A DNA stretch of 18,043 nucleotides from the NCBI GenBank assembly GCA_025355935.1, contig JANXYS010000304.1, positions 1 to 18,043 of the forward strand, in the 5' to 3' direction. The stretch comes from Chitinophagales bacterium (GTDB lineage: Bacteria > Bacteroidota > Bacteroidia > Chitinophagales > Chitinophagaceae). The position numbers were made by a program, and so were the translations under genes. The notes beneath the pieces were generated by a model. It had not been told where the DNA came from, made no database searches, and saw only the letters and a program-made list of their open reading frames with translations. Below, piece after piece: positions 1 through 7,293 of the stretch (the stretch's first letter is position 1; each line of letters begins with the position of its first letter).

Positions 1-390
1 CAGATTGCTGAACCTTATATCCGTCGCCGAGCCATGCGCCATCTTGAAAAAGGTCGTGTTGTAATTTTTGGCGCAGGAACAGGCAACCCGTATTTTACAA
101 CAGATACAGCAGGTTCATTGAGGGCGATAGAAATCAAAGCCGACGTAATTTTGAAAGGCACACGGGTTGACGGTATCTACACTGCTGATCCGGAAAAAGA
201 TCCAACAGCTACCCGGTATGGAAAAATATCTTTTGCGGAATGTATTTCCAAAAATCTTAAGGTCATGGACATGACAGCCTTCACGTTATGCATGGAAAAC
301 AACTTACCAATTGTGGTGTTTGATATGAACAAACCTGGTAACCTTATGAGCGTCGTTACCGGCGAAAAAGTAGGAACGCTTGTGAGTTAA
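1..390 (+). CDS. pyrH: UMP kinase, C-terminal part (5' end outside window)
   Basis: Uridylate kinase phosphorylates UMP to UDP with ATP in cytoplasmic pyrimidine nucleotide synthesis. The reading frame is open from base 1, so 129 residues plus the stop are visible, about the C-terminal half of a protein usually 235-245 residues long. The visible part has the bacterial PyrH signatures GAGTGNPYFTTD, then ILKGTRVDGIYTADPEKDPTA, the motif for ATP and uridine-nucleotide handling (recognised by family similarity), then LKVMDMTAFTL and the C-terminal MNKPG...GEKVGTL. The gene is followed by a strong hairpin. The next gene is convergent, so frr, which often follows pyrH, is not directly downstream here. 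The call is secure; only the 5' truncation by the window edge limits it. Confidence 0.96.
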   Translation, partial: QIAEPYIRRRAMRHLEKGRVVIFGAGTGNPYFTTDTAGSLRAIEIKADVILKGTRVDGIYTADPEKDPTATRYGKISFAECISKNLKVMDMTAFTLCMENNLPIVVFDMNKPGNLMSVVTGEKVGTLVS

Positions 391-440
391 TTTCTCTGTG
401 AAAGGCAGACCGATCTAAGTGAGTTTAAAATGAAAATATG

Positions 441-475
441 AAAGTCCGGGTTGCCTAACAACCCGGACTTTCCAT
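441..475. terminator. Bidirectional terminator between pyrH and OMP gene
   Basis: A perfect 12-bp stem (441-452 with 460-471) encloses a 7-nt loop. It lies between two convergent genes and has short T-rich sequence on both sides, weak on the plus side. It most likely ends both transcripts. Confidence 0.75.
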
Positions 476-486
476 TTCATTAAATC

Positions 487-1167
487 TTAAAATCCTACTC
501 CAATACCGACCTTTATTCCACGATTGAAGGCATTAACATTTTTATTAGCATCAACCTTTTGCAAGCCATAATCATAGCTGGCCGTAACATTGACATTCTT
601 TGAAAAATTAAAGCCTATTCCCCCGGTTACGCCTGCATCCCAGCGATTAAACTGATTCGTAGCATCCATTTTGCGATCAAGCAAATTTATACCAAGCACA
701 CCCGCGGTTGTACGAAGATCCGCCGTTGCGAGGTAAGAGATTTGCGGACCAGCAAACACTTGCACGTTGCCAAGATTCAATTTCAACAACACCGGAATAT
801 CTATATACTGTGATTGCAGCTGCGCTTTCGCGTTAGCGCCTAAGAAATTAAGGCCCTTTACATTTAGTGCACCCGTTAAGTTATACCCTTTTTGAGTGTA
901 ATAAATTCCCGGTTCAACTGATAAGGTTTGATCTAAAGGGATATTTGCAAATACTCCACCATAGAACCCCGAGCGGTCTGTAGTCTTAACCATTCCATTA
1001 GTGAAATCAAGTAGCTTTGAAAGGTTACTAACTGCATCACCGCGCATGCCTGTTGATGATAAACCGCCCCGGAAACCAAACGTTACGGCTGGAGCAGCGG
1101 ATGATTTTGTTTGCGCAAATGAATAGCTGGTGATGGTTACGAAAAGAATAAGTATAAGTTTTTTCAT
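487..1167 (-). CDS. Outer-membrane beta-barrel protein (PorT/OMP_b-brl_2 type)
   Basis: This 226-residue protein is probably a small outer-membrane beta-barrel. It has a clear signal peptide at residues 1-18 (MKKLILILFVTITSYSFA, then QTKSS). The mature part shows alternating hydrophobic and polar strands, glycine-rich turns (FGFRGGLSSTG near the start of the mature chain), a PGIYYTQKGYNL segment typical of Bacteroidota porin-like PorT-family proteins, and a C-terminal aromatic residue (GIGVGF) as in many outer-membrane barrels. I chose the ATG at 1167 rather than an upstream TTG at 1182, because the ATG starts exactly at the positively charged head of the signal peptide. No Shine-Dalgarno site is visible, as is usual in this phylum. 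The gene stands alone between two terminators. Its substrate or role cannot be read from the sequence; adhesion, transport or a structural barrel are all possible. Confidence 0.85.
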   Translation of the reverse strand: MKKLILILFVTITSYSFAQTKSSAAPAVTFGFRGGLSSTGMRGDAVSNLSKLLDFTNGMVKTTDRSGFYGGVFANIPLDQTLSVEPGIYYTQKGYNLTGALNVKGLNFLGANAKAQLQSQYIDIPVLLKLNLGNVQVFAGPQISYLATADLRTTAGVLGINLLDRKMDATNQFNRWDAGVTGGIGFNFSKNVNVTASYDYGLQKVDANKNVNAFNRGIKVGIGVGF

Positions 1168-1328
1168 GTTGTGGGTGAACAAGATTTTAAAGCCGTTCTA
1201 ACATGAGAAAAGAAATTTACGTCAAGGATTAACGGGTAACCCATAACCTTTTGTTAAAGGAAGATTATAGTAAATCCACCCCCGAAAACTTTCCCGCAAG
1301 ATGATTCAAATCGTGCGCGTCAATAAAA

Positions 1329-1357
1329 CGAGCCCTGTTACCGGGGCTCGCCTTTTT
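1329..1357 (-). terminator. Terminator of the cyclophilin gene
   Basis: A 7-bp GC-rich stem (1329-1335 with 1344-1350) with an 8-nt loop lies 36 bp past the cyclophilin stop. On the minus strand it is followed by TTTTATTG. The plus side also has five Ts, so it may work both ways. Confidence 0.75.
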
Positions 1358-1385
1358 AACCAGAGTTGTAATAAATGCCAATGAA

Positions 1386-1832
1386 TTAATCTATCGTAAC
1401 TTTTTCCATTTTATCGCCAGCCTTAATATCGTCCAGAAATTCTAATCCGCCGGTAATTTTCCCAAAGCATGTGTGAACGCCATCGAGGTGTTGGGTACCC
1501 TGCCTGTTATGACATATAAAAAATTGGGATCCGCCGGTATCTTTTCCCCGGTGAGCCATTGACATTACGCCGCGATCATGAACTTGCTTATCCGCTTTTG
1601 TTTCGCACTTAATAGAGTAACCCGGGCCACCCGCACCTGTTCCATCAGGATCACCTGTTTGAACCATAAAATTTGGAATTACGCGATGGAAACTAATGCC
1701 ATCATAATATCCATCTGTTGCAAGCTTTTTAAAATTTGCTGCAGCTATTGGAGTAGCATCATCATACAGTTCAAATCTAAAGGTGCCCTTATTAGTTTCT
1801 ATTTTTCCCGTTGTTGTCTTTTGATCACTCAT
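1386..1832 (-). CDS. Peptidyl-prolyl cis-trans isomerase, cyclophilin type (cytoplasmic)
   Basis: This cyclophilin of 148 residues catalyses cis-trans isomerisation of peptide bonds before proline. The core motifs are present: FHRVIPNFMVQTGDPDGTG at about residues 48-66, with the catalytic Arg50 equivalent to Arg55 of human CypA plus Phe55, Met56 and Gln58; GSQFFI at 101-106; and HLDGVHTCFG at 115-124. The Trp that binds cyclosporin in human CypA is His115 here, a known bacterial variation. No signal peptide is present, so it should act in the cytoplasm. The open frame extends 53 codons further upstream, to 1991. I reject that extension because it has no cyclophilin character and a TAGTTTTG promoter element lies inside it, 18 nt before the chosen ATG. 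Confidence 0.93.
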   Translation of the reverse strand: MSDQKTTTGKIETNKGTFRFELYDDATPIAAANFKKLATDGYYDGISFHRVIPNFMVQTGDPDGTGAGGPGYSIKCETKADKQVHDRGVMSMAHRGKDTGGSQFFICHNRQGTQHLDGVHTCFGKITGGLEFLDDIKAGDKMEKVTID

Positions 1833-1850
1833 AATAAAAATTTTATCCCG

Positions 1851-1858
1851 CAAAACTA
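1851..1858 (-). promoter_or_regulatory. Bacteroidota -7 element upstream of cyclophilin
   Basis: On the minus strand TAGTTTTG matches TAnnTTTG exactly, 18 nt before the ATG at 1832. A TTTG lies 24 nt upstream of it, slightly longer than the usual spacing. It supports the short start of the cyclophilin gene. Confidence 0.5.
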
Positions 1859-2041
1859 AGCTATCTGCAAGAGACGGGGATACAAATACATTCTTTATAC
1901 CCGCGACATTCGTCAAGATCGCAGGGGATATATTGTTTAAGAAACCACATTTGGCGGCATTTTTGATCCCATACAACAAGGCTTTACACAATATTTGTTG
2001 AACAAAAGCATCAAAGCAATTGTAATTTTAAAAATAATAAC

Positions 2042-2878
2042 ATGAAAAAAGTATGGTTAATCACCGGGTGCTCAACCGGTTTTGGAAGAGAACTAGCTAC
2101 GGAAGTTTTAGCAAAGGGGTATAACGCCGCAGTAGCGGCACGTAATACAGAGGACATTAAAGATATCGTTGCAGCCTATCCCGATACTGCTCTGGCTATT
2201 CAATTGGATGTTACGGTTGCTGCTGACATAACGGCCGCGGTTAACAGCACTATCCAAAAGTTTGGGCAAATAGACGTGTTAGTTAATAACGCAGGTATCG
2301 GTTATTTCGGTGCGGTTGAAGAAAGTGAAGAAGACGAAGTAAGGCGGATGTTTGAGATCAATTTTTTTGGACTTGCAAAAATGACGCAGGAAGTGTTGCC
2401 CTTCATGCGTAAACAACGAAGTGGCCATATCTTAAACGTTGCATCCATCGGTGGTTTAAGAAGTTTTCCTGCTGTTGGATTTTACAATGCTACCAAGTAT
2501 GCGGTTGATGGTTTATCTGAAGCATTAAGCAAAGAAACTGCGCATCTTGGCATAAAGGTTACCGTTATTGCACCGAGCGGTTTCCGTACTGATTGGGCAG
2601 GGCGGAGTGCTAACAATAGTAAGATTGTTATCGAGGATTATGCAGACACAGCAGGTAAAAACAAAACTGATATTCGTGGCTACAGCGGGAACCAACCGGG
2701 CGATCCAAAGCGTGCAGCCAGTGCTATGATCGCAGTGGTAGAGTCTCCTAATCCGCCGCTACGCTTACTTTTAGGTGTTGCAGCCTTGAAAGGTGCCAGG
2801 GCTAAACTGGAAGAATTAAAACATGATTTTGACACCTGGGCCGCAACAACAGAAGGTGCTGACTTTCCAAATAGCTAG
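2042..2878 (+). CDS. SDR family NAD(P)-dependent oxidoreductase
   Basis: A classical short-chain dehydrogenase/reductase of 278 residues with a complete Rossmann and catalytic set. The cofactor motif TGCSTGFG is at residues 8-15, Asp56-Val57 sits by the adenine ring, and NNAG is at 82-85. The catalytic tetrad is Asn107, Ser135, Tyr148 and Lys152 (YNATK). The two Ala-Arg residues after strand 2 (VAARN, 31-35) favour NADP(H), as in many SDRs. It is soluble with no signal peptide. The substrate cannot be told; this subgroup is usually annotated only as an oxidoreductase. The gene is monocistronic, divergent from the cyclophilin gene, and ends in a strong terminator. A near match to the -7 element (AATATTTG, 1990-1997) lies 44 nt before the ATG. 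Confidence 0.93.
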   Translation: MKKVWLITGCSTGFGRELATEVLAKGYNAAVAARNTEDIKDIVAAYPDTALAIQLDVTVAADITAAVNSTIQKFGQIDVLVNNAGIGYFGAVEESEEDEVRRMFEINFFGLAKMTQEVLPFMRKQRSGHILNVASIGGLRSFPAVGFYNATKYAVDGLSEALSKETAHLGIKVTVIAPSGFRTDWAGRSANNSKIVIEDYADTAGKNKTDIRGYSGNQPGDPKRAASAMIAVVESPNPPLRLLLGVAALKGARAKLEELKHDFDTWAATTEGADFPNS

Positions 2879-2902
2879 TTATTGTTTATAAAGAAATTAC
2901 AT

Positions 2903-2930
2903 AAAGGGTTCCCCTCCGGGAGCCTTTTTT
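2903..2930 (+). terminator. Terminator of the SDR gene
   Basis: An 11-bp stem with two G-T pairs (2903-2913 with 2918-2928) and a 4-nt loop merges into a run of six Ts (2925-2930). It is a typical intrinsic terminator 24 nt after the stop codon. Its last Ts also form the -33 TTTG of the next promoter. Confidence 0.85.
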
Positions 2931-2960
2931 GTTACAATGAAATCCGGGTAGTTATATTTG
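2928..2960 (+). promoter_or_regulatory. Bacteroidota housekeeping promoter of nudK
   Basis: TTTG at 2928-2931, a 21-nt spacer, then TATATTTG at 2953-2960 matches the TTTG/TAnnTTTG consensus of the Bacteroidota primary sigma factor. It lies 25 nt before the nudK ATG at 2986. The -33 part sits in the T run of the preceding terminator. Confidence 0.75.
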
Positions 2961-2985
2961 CTTCACAGAAAATTAAAAGTCGTTT

Positions 2986-3564
2986 ATGATTGATAATATA
3001 AAAATTGAAAGCACTGAAATTTTATCTGACAATTGGTACACTTTAAAGAAAATAAAATATAGCTACCACAAAAAAAATGGAACTGTTCATACACAAACCC
3101 GTGAAGCCTATGATCGCGGAAATGGGGCTACTATTCTGTTATACAATCCTGCGGCTAAAACCATCATTTTAACACGTCAATTCAGGCTGCCCACTTTTAT
3201 AAACGGAAATGAAACCGGAATGCTCATTGAAGCCTGTGCTGGTCTTCTTGATGATGATAATCCCGAAGACTGTATCCGCAGGGAAACAGAAGAGGAAACG
3301 GGCTACGTCGTCAACAATGTAAAAAAGGTATTTGAAGCCTATATGTCACCTGGCTCGGTTACAGAGATTCTTTACTTCTTTATCGCAGAGTATTCCAGTG
3401 CCATGAAAGTTAATAACGGCGGGGGTAAAGAAAACGAAGAAGAAAATATTGAAGTGCTTGAAATTAGTATCGATGAGGCAATGAGGATGGTAGATGATGG
3501 ACGTGTTAAAGACGCTAAGACCATCATGTTACTTCTGTATATTAAGCTCAACAATATTCTTTGA
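2986..3564 (+). CDS. nudK: GDP-mannose pyrophosphatase-like Nudix hydrolase
   Basis: A Nudix hydrolase of 192 residues, nearly the length of E. coli NudK (191). The Nudix segment, AGLLDDDNPEDC through IRRETEEETGYV (85-108), holds the metal-binding glutamates Glu100, Glu103 and Glu104. Its spacing departs slightly from the strict G-x5-E-x7-RE box, as I remember for NudK itself. The downstream motif VFEAYMSPGSVTEILYFFIAEY is the NudK-type dimer and substrate segment. Known NudK splits GDP-mannose into mannose 1-phosphate and GMP with Mg2+. Related ADP-ribose pyrophosphatases are the main alternative, and exact substrate use here is inferred. It is cytoplasmic, alone under its own promoter, and convergent with the next gene, with only 17 bp between the stops. 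Confidence 0.88.
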   Translation: MIDNIKIESTEILSDNWYTLKKIKYSYHKKNGTVHTQTREAYDRGNGATILLYNPAAKTIILTRQFRLPTFINGNETGMLIEACAGLLDDDNPEDCIRRETEEETGYVVNNVKKVFEAYMSPGSVTEILYFFIAEYSSAMKVNNGGGKENEEENIEVLEISIDEAMRMVDDGRVKDAKTIMLLLYIKLNNIL

Positions 3565-3581
3565 TAAAGCGTTCGTTTATG

Positions 3582-4025
3582 CTAAAGGCCGCTGCTAGTA
3601 TCCTTAATTCCAAGTTGGGCTTTGTAACGTGCAATAGCATTATTAGCTTCAATCAATTTCAGCTTCATGGTATGTACGGCAGGTTCTTTCGCCTCAAGCA
3701 TCGCTTCGGTTTCTTCATTACTTTTTTGCAGAAGCATAATATCCTGATCCATCAATTTATTAATGGCTAACACCTCATTCAACCTTTTTTTCAATTCCAA
3801 TTCTACCCCCTGTTTTGCCTGATGAAGCATAACGTTCTCCTTTTGTACCGTTTCTTTTCGAAGCTTCTCGCTTTCCAAATACCCCAAAGCACTTTTATTC
3901 TCCTTCCTCAACTTGGCCATGGCAATTGTTCGGATTAGCCAGGCAAGACCAAACCCTGCTACGAAAGCGATAGAAACATATATCAATAACTGTGTCAAGA
4001 AAATATTTAGTTGATGAACCTGCAA
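3582..4025 (-). CDS. Membrane-anchored coiled-coil protein of unknown function
   Basis: I do not recognise a named family. The 147-residue product has one hydrophobic segment at about residues 8-30 (FLTQLLIYVSIAFVAGFGLAW), then a basic stretch (RTIAMAKLRKENK) that would keep the C-terminal part in the cytoplasm. From about 38 to 138 it is almost entirely charged helix with heptad-like leucine spacing, which suggests a coiled coil and self-association. The start appears to be TTG at 4025; the first in-frame ATG, at about residue 34, would remove the membrane segment. The start therefore carries some doubt. Small anchored coiled-coil proteins of this shape are common in Bacteroidota and often poorly conserved. 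No partner gene is evident. Confidence 0.7.
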   Translation of the reverse strand: MQVHQLNIFLTQLLIYVSIAFVAGFGLAWLIRTIAMAKLRKENKSALGYLESEKLRKETVQKENVMLHQAKQGVELELKKRLNEVLAINKLMDQDIMLLQKSNEETEAMLEAKEPAVHTMKLKLIEANNAIARYKAQLGIKDTSSGL

Positions 4026-4405
4026 ATTATTTCATTTCCTAACCAAACCGGAAATAATTTGATGTTTTGTGAGAAAAAAGGCCGACAAGCTTTCATGAAC
4101 TTGTATAAACTTATTAAACTCTTAATTCAGGTAAAATTTTGACAGCCTAACTTTTCGTGTCTGAAAGAAGACCCGTTTAAAATTAGCAAATTTTAGTGAT
4201 GAGGAACTTTTTATATCGTTGGATACTGACGCTGAAAGTTAACGAGGCAACAGCGGTATGAGAGTGGAAATAAGTTAATGTTAGCCATCCAAGCCGTGAT
4301 CAGTAACTTGATGTAGATTAAAATCTATGAAGCATGTTTTATGTAAAATCATGAATAATTAATAAGAATGCTGTAAATCAATTTCAATATTGTTAATTTG
4401 ATACT
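4026..4405. other. Gene-free stretch, about 380 bp
   Basis: AT-rich sequence between two minus-strand genes. I see no open frame with coding character, no tRNA-like fold and no strong terminator. Small inverted repeats occur, for example TAGATTAAAATCTA near 4315-4328, but none is convincing. It probably holds the promoter of the coiled-coil gene; no exact TAnnTTTG was found. Confidence 0.5.
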
Positions 4406-4777
4406 TTAATCTTCCCTTGTACAAATCCATGTTTTAGCTTCTTCAAGTTCGGACATTTTAAATCCCCTTGAATTACCGGGAACTCCCAAGCTAAATATGT
4501 CTGTAAATTTTTCAACACCCGACTGATCGGTAACAACGGCGATTTTTTTCCACTTAGTAAAATTCTTAATGCCAAGTTGAAAATCCTGTACCCATGATTC
4601 TGCCGTATTGTTGTCCACGTCAGTATTAAGTACCAGCAGGTAATAAATTTCATTATTATTTTCCACCAGTCTTTCCAGTCCGGGTAATAATATCCCCTCT
4701 ATGTCAACATGGGTTATTTCGCCAGTGGCAGTAACACCAAATACAAAGGAGGGCAAGCCGCTAATTTCTATGAACAT
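4406..4777 (-). CDS. SpoIIAA-like (STAS-fold) protein
   Basis: A 123-residue cytoplasmic protein matching the general pattern of the SpoIIAA-like family (PF11964). It has an N-terminal strand pair (GLPSFVFGVTATGEITHVD), a helix with LLPGLERLVENNNEI, a middle strand YYLLVLNTDV, then a conserved stretch FQLGIKNFTKWKKIAVVTDQ (about 67-86) and the C-terminal EEAKTWI. STAS-fold proteins often bind nucleotides or lipids or act as anti-anti-sigma switches. The family function is unknown, and no kinase or sigma-factor partner lies nearby. The ATG at 4777 is the obvious start. It lies on the same strand as the DUF1989 gene but 142 nt downstream of that gene's stop, so co-transcription is possible but not shown. 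Confidence 0.82.
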   Translation of the reverse strand: MFIEISGLPSFVFGVTATGEITHVDIEGILLPGLERLVENNNEIYYLLVLNTDVDNNTAESWVQDFQLGIKNFTKWKKIAVVTDQSGVEKFTDIFSLGVPGNSRGFKMSELEEAKTWICTRED

Positions 4778-4919
4778 TGAAGTAATTTTTGAAAAGCTGT
4801 TTAATAATAGTGCGGCAAAGCGTGAGTAATATTTCTATCTCTGCATGATCCCTGTACCGGCAATATGTTAGGCGGGTGGATGGCCTATCTTAAATAAAAA
4901 TCCTTGGGCAATCGTCAGC

Positions 4920-5519
4920 TCATTTAATAGGGTGATCGATCTTCCAACCAATTTCTTTAAATGAGTAATTGTTCGACATTTCAGCAGAACAGGCTGTAAG
5001 TGCCACAACAAGATCCATTTCCGCCTGAATTGTGATATGATCTCCACTCTTGCTAGTTGGAGGTAATACAGCTATTTTCCCACTGTTACCGTCGATGGTA
5101 ACATGCATAAAAATATTGAAGCTTACGGGGATTTGATCAGGTTTTATACCATAAGGTTGAAGGGCGTTTGCAATATTGCCGAAACATCCATGGTGAGCAG
5201 ACTGATGACCGTAAATGATCTTAAAGGTTTCCGCGCTACACGGTGTAAGTAGGAAATCATGACGTCCGACGGTATCTTCACAAATGTTAAACATAACATT
5301 GCTCCGATTTGAATAGAAACGATGACCGGTTGATAGAAAAATGGTTTCGGCATAATCGATTGTACGGCCGGATGATAGATATTCCGCTGTATCATGTTGG
5401 TTAAAACACACCAGGTCTGATACCTGCTCGCCTTGTATATCTGTTACCGTCAAACGCTCACCGCGCTTTAAAACAAAGGCAGTCCCACTGCGTGGCGGAA
5501 TAATATTAATCGGTTCCAT
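4920..5519 (-). CDS. DUF1989 / urea carboxylase-associated family protein
   Basis: A 199-residue DUF1989 protein (PF09347). Family signatures are IIPPRSGTAFVLKRGERLTVTDIQG (about 7-30) and QVSDLVCFN (32-40). A candidate metal or catalytic cluster comprises Cys94 in LLTPCSAE, then His110 and Cys112 in HHGCFGNIANAL. SKSGDHITIQAEMDLVVALTACS (156-178) follows. Characterised relatives include the carboxyguanidine deiminase subunits that work with guanidine carboxylase; many others have no known substrate. The frame also opens at an ATG at 5555, giving 211 residues. I prefer 5519, which overlaps the upstream YqcI/YcgG gene by 14 nt rather than 50 and begins nearer the family core. The overlap suggests translational coupling. 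No urea or guanidine carboxylase gene is in the window, so a deiminase role is inference. Confidence 0.85.
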   Translation of the reverse strand: MEPINIIPPRSGTAFVLKRGERLTVTDIQGEQVSDLVCFNQHDTAEYLSSGRTIDYAETIFLSTGHRFYSNRSNVMFNICEDTVGRHDFLLTPCSAETFKIIYGHQSAHHGCFGNIANALQPYGIKPDQIPVSFNIFMHVTIDGNSGKIAVLPPTSKSGDHITIQAEMDLVVALTACSAEMSNNYSFKEIGWKIDHPIK

Positions 5520-6177
5520 GATTTGTTTTAAGCGGGCAGACCAGGGGAGTGTCATAGTTCCGACCGCTATATTGCTCGGCCTCAGAGGAACGCCCGTGAT
5601 CGTTTAACATCGGATTGATGCTTCCGGAATATATTAACTCCCGCTTACGCACAACTACTTTTAATTTGTCATACTTCCCTGTTTCTTTCAATGCTATAAA
5701 TTGGGCGTGTGGATTAAAAATGATAGCCGGAAATTGGAACCGCCTTGACGGGCGACTGCTGGCAGGGTGCATTCCGACAATGAAAAAAGCTTCCGCCTTA
5801 AGGCTTAGACTAAACTCTGACGAAGCAGGATCTGCAGAAACCCTCTCATCATAGCTGAAAAATTGCTTGTCAAGGTTTAGCAATGCTTGCAGCCGTTGCC
5901 ATAAAAATCTTTCATATAGATCTTCCGTTATCTCCATGGGACCATTAAATAAAATTGCTGCGCTGTGAAAGTTTGAATCAGAACTCCGGTAATCGTCTAT
6001 AAACTTATATAGAAAATTAAGTATATCCTGATCGTCTGCGGGGCAAGCCATATTGCCGGCCACCATACACCACGCCTGGCTTTTCGCGAGCGCAGTTTTT
6101 GCCCCTACGCAAGGGAAGGTTTTGTCTTCAATGAAAGCGTGGTAGGCATTACGGATGTGTTGTAAATCGTGTATCAT
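5506..6177 (-). CDS. YqcI/YcgG family protein, putative heme-dependent N-hydroxylase
   Basis: A 223-residue protein with the hallmarks of the YqcI/YcgG family (PF08892): FPCVGAK at 21-27, GMHPASSRPSRRF at 135-147, FNPHAQF at 154-160, and the C-terminal block SSEAEQYSGR at 197-206. One characterised member is GntA, the heme-dependent N-hydroxylase of guanitoxin biosynthesis, which oxidises a cyclic guanidine. B. subtilis YqcI and YcgG have no firm function that I know of. Candidate heme or active-site residues are Cys23, His137 and His157, judged only by conservation. No signal peptide or membrane segment is present. The gene starts 36 nt after the ATP-grasp stop and overlaps DUF1989, so it is the middle gene of a likely operon. 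The substrate is unknown. Confidence 0.87.
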   Translation of the reverse strand: MIHDLQHIRNAYHAFIEDKTFPCVGAKTALAKSQAWCMVAGNMACPADDQDILNFLYKFIDDYRSSDSNFHSAAILFNGPMEITEDLYERFLWQRLQALLNLDKQFFSYDERVSADPASSEFSLSLKAEAFFIVGMHPASSRPSRRFQFPAIIFNPHAQFIALKETGKYDKLKVVVRKRELIYSGSINPMLNDHGRSSEAEQYSGRNYDTPLVCPLKTNHGTD

Positions 6178-6213
6178 AAAGTATACCCCAAAATTTACAA
6201 TCCCTGTGCCAAC

Positions 6214-7272
6214 TCAAATATTAGTAGATTGGTCCAGGGCCTTCAGCACCCTAAAATGTTTTTTTGCATCACGCAAAAATCTACGTCCTTTATTGTAACT
6301 CCATCGTTCATAGCCTGCCTGGTAATTTATGCTGGCAATGTGGTTCATAATCTTCCAATGTTCAAGCACTATACGGTAAGCCTGCAATAGTGTATTGTCA
6401 TTCCCATAGATGTGGTGAGGTTCTGCCCCACATCCGTTGTATTCAAGGATGGAAAAGTTTTCGCCTTTTTTTAAGGCCTCTACAGAGGCACATTTGATGT
6501 CGTAACGGCCGTAATAAAAGTGTTTAGTGTAGTGACTAATTTCATCAAATACTTTCAACAATTGTTCATCTTTTTCCTTTTCAAGACTAACTAACTTCCC
6601 GCCCCGGCTAAGATTTAGTGCATGCGACAAAATATAATTTGAACCCGCCGGGAGAATCTCGTTCAGTCTTGCAGAATGCTTTGACTTCATTTCCTCAAGC
6701 ATGAAGCTCGCGCGGGGGCAGTGTTCGATAAGTTGATTAAGTGTGGATGTGCCATCACCCATTACCTGCAGAAACTCCTTTTTGATAAACCCGGTAATTG
6801 TGCCTTTTTCCGCCCCGGGAAATCTGTAATAAAACACGCTTACTTCAAGGGGGTAATGGATCAGCTCCTGTGCGATGTAATTCGCTGGCATTACTTTGTG
6901 ATAATTCGCAAGTTCCTCATCTGTCCTGATCTTTCGGAACATAAAGCCCATCATACCCACATCGGGCTTGACGGCAAATGGATATTGAAGCCCACTTGCG
7001 TTTACTTGTTTCCGTATACTCTCGATATCAGCATGGTGCGAAAGATAGATTGTTTTAGGAAAAGTATGCAGGGGAAGTTGCTCATACATTTCGCGCTTTG
7101 TTTCCCCCTCGAACCCGCTGAATGTGAGCGTGGGATTCGAAGGCATAAAGAACCATAGCGAACGCGCCCGAATGCAATACCAGCACCAAACCGGCGCAAT
7201 GGGAATATATTTAGCGAGATAATGCCAGGTTTCCCAATGCGTTATATGGTAAATCGTCTTTTTTAGATTCAT
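6214..7272 (-). CDS. ATP-grasp ligase-like protein
   Basis: A 352-residue protein with an ATP-grasp fold; relatives are often annotated loosely as D-Ala-D-Ala ligase. Visible motifs are PFAVKPDVG at 98-106 (Lys102 likely contacts ATP), the GDGTSTL loop at 172-178 (as in cyanophycin synthetase-like ATP-grasp proteins), YYGRYDIKC at 253-261, and ILEYNGCGAEP at 275-285, where Glu277 and Asn279 would bind Mg2+. The N-terminal third is aromatic-rich (IAPVWCWYCIRARSLWFF, about 25-42) and could touch the membrane, but there is no clean signal peptide. Such enzymes join a carboxylate to an amine through an acyl phosphate. The substrate is unknown, and true Ddl activity is unlikely given the divergence. 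The ATG at 7272 is preferred over a TTG at 7299, which lies inside a dyad. It is first in a three-gene run. Confidence 0.8.
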   Translation of the reverse strand: MNLKKTIYHITHWETWHYLAKYIPIAPVWCWYCIRARSLWFFMPSNPTLTFSGFEGETKREMYEQLPLHTFPKTIYLSHHADIESIRKQVNASGLQYPFAVKPDVGMMGFMFRKIRTDEELANYHKVMPANYIAQELIHYPLEVSVFYYRFPGAEKGTITGFIKKEFLQVMGDGTSTLNQLIEHCPRASFMLEEMKSKHSARLNEILPAGSNYILSHALNLSRGGKLVSLEKEKDEQLLKVFDEISHYTKHFYYGRYDIKCASVEALKKGENFSILEYNGCGAEPHHIYGNDNTLLQAYRIVLEHWKIMNHIASINYQAGYERWSYNKGRRFLRDAKKHFRVLKALDQSTNI

Positions 7273-7293
7273 ATCTTGGTCTGTGCGCAATAC

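Noticed and set aside
1578..1859. Plus-strand 93-codon open frame opposite the cyclophilin
   Set aside because: It is antisense to a well-conserved gene and has no recognisable domain or start context.
1833..1991. N-terminal extension of the cyclophilin by 53 codons
   Set aside because: No cyclophilin or signal-peptide character, and an exact -7 promoter element lies inside it at 1851-1858.
4201..4260. Possible RNA gene with a GACGCTGA-like stretch
   Set aside because: No cloverleaf or other consistent fold and no long rRNA match; the resemblance is a few bases only.
6721..7158. Plus-strand 145-codon open frame inside the ATP-grasp gene
   Set aside because: Complement of a clear ATP-grasp coding sequence; the translation is low-complexity and Cys/His rich with no domain.
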